NCBI GenBank assembly: GCA_035544895.1
Contig: DASZZM010000056.1
Location: 76,679-140,678 of the forward strand
Reading direction: 5' to 3'
DNA length: 64,000 nt
From: JASLEW01 sp035544895
GTDB lineage: Bacteria > Acidobacteriota > Thermoanaerobaculia > Multivoradales > UBA5704
Shown: piece by piece, positions 1 through 7,434 of the stretch
Layout of the letters: each line of letters opens with the position of its first letter
How positions within the stretch are numbered: the first letter of the stretch is position 1
Translations under genes and position numbers: made by a program
Notes under the pieces: model-generated
Database searches by the model: none
What the model was told of the DNA's origin: nothing
What the model saw: only the letters and a program-made list of their open reading frames with translations

Positions 1-210
1 AGTCCGCATGAGCCGCCGCCCCTCCCGTCTCCCGAGGTTGCGGCAGAAGGGCAGCTCTACGAGCCGCCGCCCACCGCGCCCACCGCGACGGGGGGCGACT
101 CCTCGCGCCACGCCAACTCCCGGGCCGCGCCCGCAAGCGCCCCCTCCTCCTCTACCGTGGGAAAGCTGCGCGGCTGGTTCTCCAAGAAGGACCCCGATCG
201 AGGCGCCTGA
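1..210 (+). CDS. C-terminal end of an unidentified protein (truncated by window start)
   Basis: Frame 1 is open from the first base to a TGA at 208-210 and gives about 69 residues. The segment is rich in Pro, Ala and Ser and ends in a basic tail (GKLRGWFSKKDPDRGA). Disordered Pro-rich tails with a short amphipathic end are common in envelope or scaffold proteins, but no domain is visible here. It converges on the NlpC/P60 gene that ends at 266. The function is unknown, and the call rests on the open frame and plausible composition only. Confidence 0.45.
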   Translation, partial: SPHEPPPLPSPEVAAEGQLYEPPPTAPTATGGDSSRHANSRAAPASAPSSSTVGKLRGWFSKKDPDRGA

Positions 211-265
211 AAGCCCGAGCGGGACACCACCCGGCGGCGGGCGCTGCGCGCGGGCAATGCCTTGC

Positions 266-1201
266 TCAGCGCTGCGAGGGCTGTGCGGAGCTGCTCGGGC
301 CGGGAGCGGCCAGATCGGCCAGCGCAAGGCTGGGTGCGTCCGGGAGGGGTTCGGGCGGAGGCAGGCGGCGGGCGCCGGCATAGCGGCGGCGGTAGTAGGG
401 ACGCGACAGCTTGCTCACGACGACACCGTGGCGCCGCCCCGCCGCGTGGACGAACATGCCGTCCCCCACGAAGATGCCGACGTGCGAGATTCCTCTCTTG
501 TAGGTGTCGTGGAAGAACACCAGGTCGCCCGGCAGCAGGTTGGCTTCGGCAACCGGCGTCCCCTCCTGGAACTGCGCGGCAGCCGTGCGCGGCAGCTCCA
601 GGCCGTGCGCCGTATAGATGGCGCCGATCAGGCCGGAACAATCGATGCCGCGGCGCGTGGTGCCGCCGCGGCGATAGGGAGTGCCGATGTAGCTCCTGGC
701 GTGCTGTACCAGGCTGCCGATCCTCTGCGTGGTGCGATCGAGAAATGCGGCGACCGCCTGAAGCGAGAGCTGGTACTCGACGCCATACTCCTCGGTCTGC
801 TCACCGGACGTCCGCGCGCTCCGGCCGGCTTCCTCGCGCCGCTCGTGCGACGCTTCCACGGAGGACGGTGCCAGGTCGTTGGCGTCGGTGCGCCTGGCGT
901 TGCCGGTGACGTCCTCGGCTGGGAAGCCCTCATCCATCTCCGTGACGACGAGAGCCGGGGCGCTGTCGGCCGTGGAAGCGTGAAGCTGCAGGGAGGAGGC
1001 GAGGGCCAGGGAGATCGGTTGCCCGCAACACGCCGCGGCGCCGCAACCGGCAAGAACGATGGTGCAGATCCAAGTGCGAGCCAAGCGCCCGGCGGCTCGC
1101 CTGGATCGCGAGTGACTGTCGTCACCCGCCTGGACCTCCGCAGTCAAGCCGCGGCCGAATCCGCCGTGGAGCAGCATCGGGACGCCATTCGCCTCCACCA
1201 T
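266..1201 (-). CDS. NlpC/P60-family cell-wall hydrolase, probable lipoprotein
   Basis: The C-terminal half is an NlpC/P60 cysteine peptidase domain, which cleaves peptide stems of peptidoglycan. The triad is visible: Cys187 in GIDCSGLIG, His239 in ISHVGIF and His251 in FVHAAG. About residues 41-60 form a hydrophobic stretch containing LAGC, a lipobox-like signal that would anchor the protein outside the cytoplasm. A low-complexity linker follows and the tail is Pro/Ser-rich. The start is uncertain because some 40 residues precede the signal region. A good -35/-10 pair lies upstream at 1368-1397. The hydrolase assignment is solid; the substrate bond is not shown. Confidence 0.85.
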   Translation of the reverse strand: MVEANGVPMLLHGGFGRGLTAEVQAGDDSHSRSRRAAGRLARTWICTIVLAGCGAAACCGQPISLALASSLQLHASTADSAPALVVTEMDEGFPAEDVTGNARRTDANDLAPSSVEASHERREEAGRSARTSGEQTEEYGVEYQLSLQAVAAFLDRTTQRIGSLVQHARSYIGTPYRRGGTTRRGIDCSGLIGAIYTAHGLELPRTAAAQFQEGTPVAEANLLPGDLVFFHDTYKRGISHVGIFVGDGMFVHAAGRRHGVVVSKLSRPYYRRRYAGARRLPPPEPLPDAPSLALADLAAPGPSSSAQPSQR

Positions 1202-1367
1202 GCAGGATCTCCTGTCTCCAGAGCGCCGCGGATCTCGACATCCAATCCGCCGCGCTGCCGGCTCGCGCCACCGGCCATCCCACCCACCGAGCTGCGATCC
1301 AGCGCGGAGCCTTCACGACGGGCTCGGCAAGCAGCCCATCCGATTGCAGGCGAAGCAAAGAGGTGGG

Positions 1368-1397
1368 GTTCTATCACCAGGTTGAAAGGCCTGTCAA
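1368..1397 (-). promoter_or_regulatory. Candidate sigma-70 promoter for the NlpC/P60 gene
   Basis: On the minus strand TTGACA (1397-1392) is followed after 18 bases by TAGAAC (1373-1368). A transcript would start near 1361, about 160 bases before the assigned start codon. The 1202-1478 gap otherwise holds nothing recognisable. Confidence 0.45.
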
Positions 1398-1478
1398 CCC
1401 GGCCGCGGCGGCATGACAGAAACCCATATTCTATCCGTTGCCGGCGCTGCTCTAATGTGACAACAGCAACTTCGGCAG

Positions 1479-2597
1479 CTAAGCCAAGTGATCGATTCTC
1501 TGCTTGGCGATGGCCTGGGCGGCGGTGCGGCCGAGCACGCGCACGGCGTCGAGCATGCGTGCGAAGCGCTCGTCCGCGGTCGAACCCTGGCGGTAGCGAA
1601 AATAGATCTGCTGTGCGATGACCGCGATCTTGAACAGCCCGTAGACATAATAGAAAATGATTTCCGATACTTCGCGCCCGCTGCGCGCGGCATAATGCTG
1701 CACGACCTCGGCACGTGACAGATTGCCCGGCAGCGTCGTGGGGCCCGCCGGGAGGCCGCGCAGCGCCGGATCGTCGTCCGGGTCCATCCAATATCCCAGG
1801 CTGGTGCCCAGATCCATCAACGGATCGCCGATGGTCGCCATCTCCCAGTCGAGGACCGCCGCGACGTGCGACAAGTCCGCGGCAAACACCAGGTTGTCGT
1901 ATTTGTAATCGTTGTGGAGGAGAGCGGCTCCTCCTTCGCCCGCCTCGCGCGGCAGGTGCTCGGCCAGCCAGGCGGCGGCGCGGTCGACGTCCGCCACCTC
2001 GTCGGTGCGCGAGCGGTGCCAGCGCTCGGTCCAGCCGCTGACCTGGCGCAGGGCATATCCCGCCGGGCGGCCGAGCTCGCCGAGGCCCGCGCGGGCAAGG
2101 TCCGCTCCGTCCACGGCGTGCAGCTCGGCCAGGCCGTCCACCGCTGCCTCGCTCAGCCGGCGCATCCTCGCGGGTGGCAGCGCGAGGCCGGCCGGCGGCC
2201 GCTGCTGGCGCAGCACCACGCCGCGGACCCGCTCCATCACGTAGAACGGCGCGCCGACGACCGCCGGGTCGTCGCAGAACGCCAGAGCGCGCGGCGCCTT
2301 GGGATAGAGATCGGCGAGCCGCGACAGCACCCGGTACTCGCGCCCCATGTCGTGCGCGGTCTTGACGCCCGCGCCGAAGGGCGGGCGGCGCAGGACCAGC
2401 TCGCGGCCCGGCAGCCGGAGCAGGTAGGTGAGGTTGGAGTGGCCGCCGTGAAACTGCTCGACCACCAGCTCGCCGGCCGCGCCGGGCAGGTCGGGGAGGC
2501 GGCCGCGCAGCCAGGCTTCGAGCGGCCCGCGGGCCAGCTCCTCTCCCGAACGCACCGCTCGCGCCTGGTCCTCGGCGGACGGCTCCGCCCCGGTCAA
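1479..2597 (-). CDS. Phosphotransferase (APH/ACAD10-N-like kinase), acyl-CoA metabolism
   Basis: Kinase of the aminoglycoside-phosphotransferase fold. The catalytic loop reads HNDYKYDNLVF and the metal-binding motif VLDWEMATIGDPLMDLG; an N-terminal FHGGHSNLTYLL segment matches the nucleotide loop. This subfamily matches the N-terminal half of ACAD10/ACAD11 and bacterial LvaA, which phosphorylate 4-hydroxyacyl-CoA. The next gene encodes the matching acyl-CoA dehydrogenase partner. I chose a TTG start at 2597 that overlaps the upstream TGA as TTGA, with GGAGCG just ahead; a longer frame to 2702 would overlap its neighbour by over 100 bases. Substrate chain length is unknown. Confidence 0.85.
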   Translation of the reverse strand: MTGAEPSAEDQARAVRSGEELARGPLEAWLRGRLPDLPGAAGELVVEQFHGGHSNLTYLLRLPGRELVLRRPPFGAGVKTAHDMGREYRVLSRLADLYPKAPRALAFCDDPAVVGAPFYVMERVRGVVLRQQRPPAGLALPPARMRRLSEAAVDGLAELHAVDGADLARAGLGELGRPAGYALRQVSGWTERWHRSRTDEVADVDRAAAWLAEHLPREAGEGGAALLHNDYKYDNLVFAADLSHVAAVLDWEMATIGDPLMDLGTSLGYWMDPDDDPALRGLPAGPTTLPGNLSRAEVVQHYAARSGREVSEIIFYYVYGLFKIAVIAQQIYFRYRQGSTADERFARMLDAVRVLGRTAAQAIAKQRIDHLA

Positions 2598-3799
2598 TCC
2601 CGGCGCTCCATGCCATAGCGGGCGAGGATGCGCCGCGCCACCGCGGTCTTGTGCACCTCGTCCGGCCCATCGTAGATGCGCGCCGCCCGCTCGTGCCGCC
2701 ACCAGAAGGCCAGCGGCGTCCGGTCGGTGAGACCGAGGGCGCCGTGCACCTGAATCGCGCGGTCGAGCACCTCTTGCAGCACCGCCGCCACCTGGAACTT
2801 GATCAGAGAGACGTCGTCGCGCGCCGCGGCGGGACCCTCGTTATCGCTGCGCCAGGCGGCGCGCAACACCAGGAGCCGTGCGGCGTCGATACGCGCCCGG
2901 CTCTCGGCGATCCACGCCTGCACGATCTCCTTGCTGCCCAGCGGCTCGCCGGGCGCGAGCTGGCGCGAGGCGGCGCGCCGGCACATGAGGTCGAAGGCGC
3001 GCTCGCAGATGCCGATCCAGCGCACGCAGTGGTGGATGCGTCCCGGCCCCAGGCGCTGCTGGGCAAGGGCGAAGCCTTCCCCTTCGCCGCCGATGCGCTG
3101 CGACACCGGGACTCGCACCCCGTGGAGGCGGATCTCGCCGTGGCTTGCCCAGCCCTCCCCGGGATGTCCCATCACCGGGAGGTTGGCGACGAGCTCGAAG
3201 CCGGGCGCGTCGGTCGGCACCAGGAGCTGGCTCGCCCGGGCGTGCGGCGCGGCTGCCGGATCGGTCACCGCCATGACGATGCAGAAGGTTGCGCCCTCGG
3301 CCGCGGAGGTGAACCATTTGTGGCCGTCGAGCACGTAGCTGTCACCCTCGCGCCGCGCCGTGGTCCCCATCCACACCGGGTTCGAGCCCGCGAACTCGGG
3401 CTCCGACATGCCAAAACAGCTGCGGATCTCGCCCCGCGCCAGAGGCCGCAGCCAGCGCTGCCGCTGCTCTTCGCTGCCATGGTGCAGCAGCAGCTCCATG
3501 TTGCCGGCGTCGGGGGCCTGGCAGTTGCAGACGTAGTGGCCGAGCGGGCTCCGCCCCAACACCTCGCCGGCCTGGGCGAACTCGAGCAGCGATAGCCCTC
3601 CGCCCCCCCACGCCGCCGGTAGATGCGGAGCGAACAGCCCGCGCCGCCTGGCTTGGCCGCGCAGCCTGGCCAGCTCCCCCTCGACCGCGCCGAAGCCGTT
3701 GGCGAAGAACTCCCCTTCGAGCGGCACCACCTCCTCGTCGACGAACCCCCGCAGCTCGGCGACGATCTCCTGCACCCTGCTCGAGACGCTGAAGTCCAC
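2594..3799 (-). CDS. Acyl-CoA dehydrogenase family flavoprotein (ACAD10/11, LvaC-like)
   Basis: About 400 residues with the ACAD fold. There is an N-terminal helical domain, the FAD/substrate strand motif CFGMSEPEFAGSNPVWMGT, DGHKWFTSAAEG in the middle domain, and a C-terminal helical bundle ending IYDGPDEVHKTAVARRIL. This ending is typical of the ACAD10/11 group, which works with an APH-type kinase to remove the 4-hydroxyl of hydroxyacyl-CoAs. The kinase gene overlaps its stop codon, so the two are probably translationally coupled. Translation starts at GTG (3799) behind a G-rich SD. The 5' leader holds a fragment of the dispersed repeat (3820-3860). Confidence 0.88.
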   Translation of the reverse strand: MDFSVSSRVQEIVAELRGFVDEEVVPLEGEFFANGFGAVEGELARLRGQARRRGLFAPHLPAAWGGGGLSLLEFAQAGEVLGRSPLGHYVCNCQAPDAGNMELLLHHGSEEQRQRWLRPLARGEIRSCFGMSEPEFAGSNPVWMGTTARREGDSYVLDGHKWFTSAAEGATFCIVMAVTDPAAAPHARASQLLVPTDAPGFELVANLPVMGHPGEGWASHGEIRLHGVRVPVSQRIGGEGEGFALAQQRLGPGRIHHCVRWIGICERAFDLMCRRAASRQLAPGEPLGSKEIVQAWIAESRARIDAARLLVLRAAWRSDNEGPAAARDDVSLIKFQVAAVLQEVLDRAIQVHGALGLTDRTPLAFWWRHERAARIYDGPDEVHKTAVARRILARYGMERRD

Positions 3800-3819
3800 G
3801 CTGACCCCCCCAGCCAGGA

Positions 3820-3860
3820 GGGACGCCCCCGCCCCTGGCGTGCTAACGAGTTTCTCTCTA
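3820..3860. repeat. Fragment of the dispersed in-frame repeat family (copy D)
   Basis: GGGACGCCCCCGCCCCTGG, a short spacer, then ACGAGTTTCTCTCTA matches one end of the family seen at 39390-39432 and, reversed, at 53130-53172. Only the right-end module is present. It sits in the leader between the acyl-CoA dehydrogenase start and the divergent alcohol dehydrogenase. Confidence 0.55.
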
Positions 3861-3876
3861 AGCTTCGTGGGCCAAT

Positions 3877-3889
3877 CCTACAGTGTAGG
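3877..3889. promoter_or_regulatory. Palindromic candidate operator between divergent genes
   Basis: CCTACAGTGTAGG is a perfect 6+1+6 inverted repeat in the short gap between the acyl-CoA dehydrogenase (minus) and the alcohol dehydrogenase (plus). Size and position fit a TetR- or GntR-type site, but no regulator gene is adjacent. Confidence 0.35.
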
Positions 3890-3986
3890 GCCTTGTCGCG
3901 CCCTGGCCTGCGCCGCGGGGTCGATGGCACTCACTGTGCACGGCATCACGGCGCGGAGGTGGGCGGATAGCATCATTCGCCAGGCA

Positions 3987-5063
3987 ATGAAAGCCATCGT
4001 TCTCGATCGTGCGGGTACGGTCATGCTGGCGGACCGCGACGACCCGCGGCTGCAAGGCCCCGACGACGCGCTCGTGCGCGTCACCACCGCCGCCATCTGC
4101 GGCTCGGACGTGCACATCGTCGAAGGGCGCGACCGCGGCGTGCGCTCCGGCACGATCATGGGACATGAGTTCGTCGGCGTGGTCGAAGAGGTGGGAGCCG
4201 GGGTGGCCGGCTTCTCGCCCGGCGATCGGGTGCTGGCGCCCTTCACCGTCAGCTGCGGCCGCTGCTTTTACTGCGACCGCGGCCTGCCGGCGCGCTGCGT
4301 GAGCTCCCAGGGCTTCGGCTTCGTCACCGATGACGGCTGGGGATTGGAAGGCGCGCAGGCCGAGCTCGTCCGCGTGCCGTTCGCCGGCTCCACCCTGCTC
4401 GCGGTGCCGGAGAAGCGCGCCGACGGCACGGCGGTCGCGGACGAAGAGGTGCTGTTCCTGGGAGACATCTTTTCGACCGCCTACTGCTGCGCCGAGCAGG
4501 CCGCCTTCCGCCCGGGCGACACCGTGGTTGTGGTGGGCTGTGGCCCTGTCGGCTTGCTCTGCGTGCTCGCGGCGCGCTGGTTGGGCGCGGGTTCGGTGGT
4601 GGCGGTCGACGAGATCGACTATCGCCTCGACAAGGCGTGCTCGCTGGGAGCGATCGGCGTCGACCACCGCAGCGAGTCCCTGTTTCCGCTGCTCGCCGAG
4701 CTCACGCGGGGCAGGGGGGCCGACGCCGCGCTCGAGGCGGTCGGCAGCACGCCGGCGCTCGACCTCGCGATCCGCGCCGTCCGCCTGGGCGCGGTCGTCT
4801 CGATTGCCGGCTTTCACACCGACGCGGTCTATCCACTTCCCATCCACGCCGCCTATAGCAAGAACCTGACCCTCAAGGTCGGGCGCTGCAGCGCGCGCGC
4901 CTACATGCCCAAGCTCCTGCCGCGCATCCTCGAGAAAGGGTCGCCGCCGCTGACCGACATCATCACCCACGTCCTCCCCCTGAGCGAAGGGGCGCGCGGC
5001 TACGATCTCTTCCGCCGGCGGCAGGAAGCGGCCATCAAGGTCCTGCTCAAGCCTGGTTATTAG
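3987..5063 (+). CDS. Zinc-dependent medium-chain alcohol dehydrogenase
   Basis: 358 residues, usual for the medium-chain dehydrogenase/reductase family. Catalytic zinc ligands are visible in AAICGSDVH and IMGHEFVG. The structural zinc lobe has four Cys in the CGRCFYCDRGLPARC region. The NAD(P) fold begins at VVVVGCGPVGLL. The closest theme is threonine/sorbitol/glutathione-independent formaldehyde dehydrogenase-like enzymes, but substrate specificity cannot be read. ATG 3987 is chosen because the family start (MKAIVLDRAG) is there; the frame runs open further upstream without homology. It is divergent from the acyl-CoA dehydrogenase pair, so it may serve the same catabolic module. Confidence 0.88.
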   Translation: MKAIVLDRAGTVMLADRDDPRLQGPDDALVRVTTAAICGSDVHIVEGRDRGVRSGTIMGHEFVGVVEEVGAGVAGFSPGDRVLAPFTVSCGRCFYCDRGLPARCVSSQGFGFVTDDGWGLEGAQAELVRVPFAGSTLLAVPEKRADGTAVADEEVLFLGDIFSTAYCCAEQAAFRPGDTVVVVGCGPVGLLCVLAARWLGAGSVVAVDEIDYRLDKACSLGAIGVDHRSESLFPLLAELTRGRGADAALEAVGSTPALDLAIRAVRLGAVVSIAGFHTDAVYPLPIHAAYSKNLTLKVGRCSARAYMPKLLPRILEKGSPPLTDIITHVLPLSEGARGYDLFRRRQEAAIKVLLKPGY

Positions 5064-5068
5064 GCAGG

Positions 5069-5506
5069 CTAGGCGAGCAGGCCCTTGACCAGGTAGAGCA
5101 CCCGGTCGGTGACGAAGGTGCCCTCGACCTGGTCGAGGGCGTAAACCTCGTGCTCCACCTTCCACCCCCAGCCATAGTCCACCCGTACCTTGTCGGGCTC
5201 GGAGGCATGCAGGGCGATCTCGACCGCGCCGCGCTTGGCGGCCGCGGCATGGATCTGCACGTCCAGCCGGACCTTGTCGGCCGAGGGCTGGCGCAGCCGG
5301 GTGAAGTGGCCCTTGCTCTCGAGGTCGACCATGCACTGCCGCAGAGCCGGCAGGATCACGGTCTTCTTGATCTCGCGGAATCGATAGACGGATCGATTCT
5401 TCTCGATCAGACGTTCGCGCTGGCCGCTGCGCTCGAGCTCCTTCTGCCCCTCGAGCGTGTCGAGGAGCTTCTGGAGCTCTTTGCGCTTGTCATCCGCCAA
5501 AATCAC
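5069..5506 (-). CDS. Conserved-looking hypothetical protein, 145 aa
   Basis: A soluble, charged protein. The first 50 residues are helical and Lys/Glu-rich (DDKRKELQKLLDTLEG); the rest looks mixed alpha/beta and ends VLYLVKGLLA. It has no signal peptide, membrane segment or recognised motif. It converges on the alcohol dehydrogenase with a 5-base gap. Codon usage resembles its neighbours and the ATG is clean. I do not recognise the family. Confidence 0.6.
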   Translation of the reverse strand: MILADDKRKELQKLLDTLEGQKELERSGQRERLIEKNRSVYRFREIKKTVILPALRQCMVDLESKGHFTRLRQPSADKVRLDVQIHAAAAKRGAVEIALHASEPDKVRVDYGWGWKVEHEVYALDQVEGTFVTDRVLYLVKGLLA

Positions 5507-5608
5507 GCCCCCTGCGCGCTCGCCGCATCGAGAGATCTGACAAACGAACAGACAACGCCCCTATTCTACTACCGCGCCGGCTATGGAGCCCGCCGCCGTC
5601 TAGCGGGC

Positions 5609-5630
5609 GGCACTGGGTCGACCCAGTGCC
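5609..5630. promoter_or_regulatory. Perfect 22-bp palindrome upstream of the enoyl-CoA hydratase gene
   Basis: Half-site GGCACTGGGTC followed directly by its exact reverse complement. It lies 34 bases upstream of a TATAAT box. A second stem (GCCCGC/GCGGGC) is immediately to its left. It could be a dimeric regulator site (TetR/FadR type) or a hairpin; there is no T-run, so a simple intrinsic terminator is less likely. Confidence 0.5.
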
Positions 5631-5664
5631 TAGGGGCCGAGCGGGGACGGCGGAGCTCGCGGGC

Positions 5665-5670
5665 TATAAT
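5665..5670 (+). promoter_or_regulatory. -10 box (TATAAT) giving a probable leaderless transcript
   Basis: TATAAT ends exactly 9 bases before the ATG at 5680 and no Shine-Dalgarno lies between them, so transcription would start at or next to the start codon. No good -35 is seen; the palindrome upstream may bind an activator or repressor. Confidence 0.5.
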
Positions 5671-5679
5671 CGGCCGGCC

Positions 5680-6438
5680 ATGATCGCCACGATCGACCAC
5701 GGTGCGGTCCGCGAGTTGCGCCTCGCCCGCCCGCCGGCCAACGCCCTGGACCCCGAGCTCATCGCGGCGCTCGGCGCCTCCGTGGCCGCGGCGCCGAGCG
5801 CGGGCGCCCGTGCGCTGGTCCTCTCCGGCGCGCCGGGCATCTTCTCCGGCGGCCTGGACGTGCCGTACCTGCTGACTCTCGACCGCGCCGCCATCGCCGC
5901 CACCTGGCGCAGCTTCTACCGGCTGATGCATCTGCTCGCCGCGTCGCCCGTGCCGGTGATCGCGGCGCTCACCGGCCACAGCCCGGCCGGGGGCGCCGTC
6001 ATCGCCATCTTCTGCGATGCCAGGATCATGGCCGAGGGCGACTTCAAGATCGGGCTCAACGAAGTGCGGGTGGGCATCCCGATGCCGCCGGTGATCTACC
6101 AGGCGGCGCGCCGCCTGGTGGGAGCGCGGCAGGCCGAGCGCCTGTGCGTCAGCGGGGCGCTGATCTCGCCGGCCGAGGCCGCCCGCGTCGGCCTGATCGA
6201 CGAGGTGGCGCCGGCGGAGAGCGTCGTCGAGCGCGCGGTCGGCCTGGCGTCAAGCCTCCTCTCACTGCCGCCCGCCGCGATGACGGCGACCCGTAAACTC
6301 GCCCGCGCCGACCTCGTCGCACTCTTCGACGGCGGCCTCGATCAAGAGCTGGATGACGTGCTCGAGGTCTGGTTCAGCGCCGAAACCAGGACGACCCTGC
6401 AAGGCCTGCGCGACCGCCTGGCGGCCCGCAAAGACTAA
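5680..6438 (+). CDS. Enoyl-CoA hydratase/isomerase family protein
   Basis: 252 residues, typical crotonase size. The oxyanion-hole segments are visible: GAPGIFSGGLDVPYLL near residues 45-60 and ALTGHSPAGGAVIAIFCDARIM near 90-110. The GLNEVRVGIPMP stretch lies where the catalytic acids usually sit. The isomerase subgroup (dodecenoyl-CoA isomerase-like) is possible because of the VGIPMPP pattern. With the acyl-CoA dehydrogenase/kinase pair and the dehydrogenase it fits a fatty or hydroxy-acid catabolic set. ATG 5680 is chosen over upstream codons because it begins the fold and follows a -10 box at leaderless spacing. Confidence 0.87.
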   Translation: MIATIDHGAVRELRLARPPANALDPELIAALGASVAAAPSAGARALVLSGAPGIFSGGLDVPYLLTLDRAAIAATWRSFYRLMHLLAASPVPVIAALTGHSPAGGAVIAIFCDARIMAEGDFKIGLNEVRVGIPMPPVIYQAARRLVGARQAERLCVSGALISPAEAARVGLIDEVAPAESVVERAVGLASSLLSLPPAAMTATRKLARADLVALFDGGLDQELDDVLEVWFSAETRTTLQGLRDRLAARKD

Positions 6439-6483
6439 AGCCCGGCGCTCCACTTCCCCTGCAAGACACCTTGGAGGAAAATC

Positions 6484-6891
6484 ATGCAACCAGACGTGCA
6501 AGCTCCCCCCGTTTCGAAGGCGCAGCTCTGGACTGGGCGTATTCTCAGCGGGCTGGTGGTGCTGTTCTTGCTCTTCGACGCCATCGTAAAAATAATCAAG
6601 ATACGTCCCGTCGTGGAAGGTTTCGCCAAGCTCGGATACCCCGAGGGCGTCGCCGTCCCTATCGGCATCGTCCTGCTCGTCTGCGTCATCCTCTACGCGA
6701 TTCCGCGGACCTCCGTTCTCGGAGCAATCTTGCTGACCGGCTATCTCGGCGGCGCCGTCGCCACCCACGTGCGCGCCGGCGATCCCCTGTTCAGCCACGC
6801 TCTCTTTCCGACCTATTTCGGCGTATTGATCTGGGCAGGGCTCTACCTGCGCGAGGCCCGGCTGCGCGCACTCGTTCCGTTGAAGAGCTAG
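6484..6891 (+). CDS. DoxX-like small integral membrane protein
   Basis: 135 residues with four hydrophobic helices (about 20-40, 58-75, 80-97 and 108-122). The opening ILSGLVVLFLLFDAIVKI and the GYLGGAVATHVRAGDPLFSH segment match the DoxX_2 family. DoxX-like proteins are membrane subunits linked to oxidoreductase or stress functions; a precise role is unknown. GGAGGAAA just before ATG 6484 is a strong SD. It sits 45 bases after the enoyl-CoA hydratase and may be co-transcribed. Confidence 0.8.
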   Translation: MQPDVQAPPVSKAQLWTGRILSGLVVLFLLFDAIVKIIKIRPVVEGFAKLGYPEGVAVPIGIVLLVCVILYAIPRTSVLGAILLTGYLGGAVATHVRAGDPLFSHALFPTYFGVLIWAGLYLREARLRALVPLKS

Positions 6892-6909
6892 CCTGCCAAG
6901 GTGGTGGTC

Positions 6910-7371
6910 ATGAAGAAGAAGATGCCTAGCCCGAAGGTCGCCCGGAACCGCCTGGGCACCCTGCCCGATGATGCCTGCCCGGCCTGCGGGGCGACAATGG
7001 TGTTGAAGCACGGCACCTTGCGACTCCCGGTCAACGGCGAGGAGATCGCCGTACCGTCTGCTGCCCATCTCAGCTGTCCCAATTGCGGTGAAGTCGTGCT
7101 GCGGTACCAAGATTCGAAACGGCTCGGCGAGGATGCGATTGCCATCTACCGCAAGAAGCACGGGCTGCTGTCAGCCGACGAGATCAGGGCCATCCGAGAG
7201 CGCTTCGAACTTACGCAGGCGGACCTGGCACGGCTGCTGCGACTGGGAGCGAACACGGTTTCCCGCTGGGAATCGGGGCGAAACGTCCAGACCGCGGCGA
7301 TGGACATGCTCCTGCGGCTGATCCGGGACCTGCCCGGCAGCATCAACTATCTTCGCGACCACGCAGCCTGA
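6910..7371 (+). CDS. MqsA-like zinc-finger/HTH regulator (orphan antitoxin type)
   Basis: 153 residues. The N-terminal domain has CPACG (near 25-29) and CPNCG (near 57-61), the two CxxC pairs of a YgiT/MqsA-type zinc finger. The C-terminal half is an XRE/Cro helix-turn-helix (LTQADLARLLRLGANTVSRWESGR). MqsA proteins neutralise MqsR and repress their own operons. No MqsR-like gene lies on either side, so this is an orphan regulator or an antitoxin separated from its toxin. ATG 6910 is preferred over GTG 6901 because AAGGTGG at 6898-6904 is well spaced for it. Confidence 0.8.
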   Translation: MKKKMPSPKVARNRLGTLPDDACPACGATMVLKHGTLRLPVNGEEIAVPSAAHLSCPNCGEVVLRYQDSKRLGEDAIAIYRKKHGLLSADEIRAIRERFELTQADLARLLRLGANTVSRWESGRNVQTAAMDMLLRLIRDLPGSINYLRDHAA

Positions 7372-7434
7372 AAGGCTGCGGTATCTGGGCGCATGCCCAA
7401 ATTGGGCCTGCTCATCTCGACCGGCCAGGAAAAG

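Noticed and set aside
8..1621. Long plus-strand open frame over the NlpC/P60 gene
   Set aside because: The minus strand carries an intact catalytic triad and lipobox; the plus-strand translation matches no fold.
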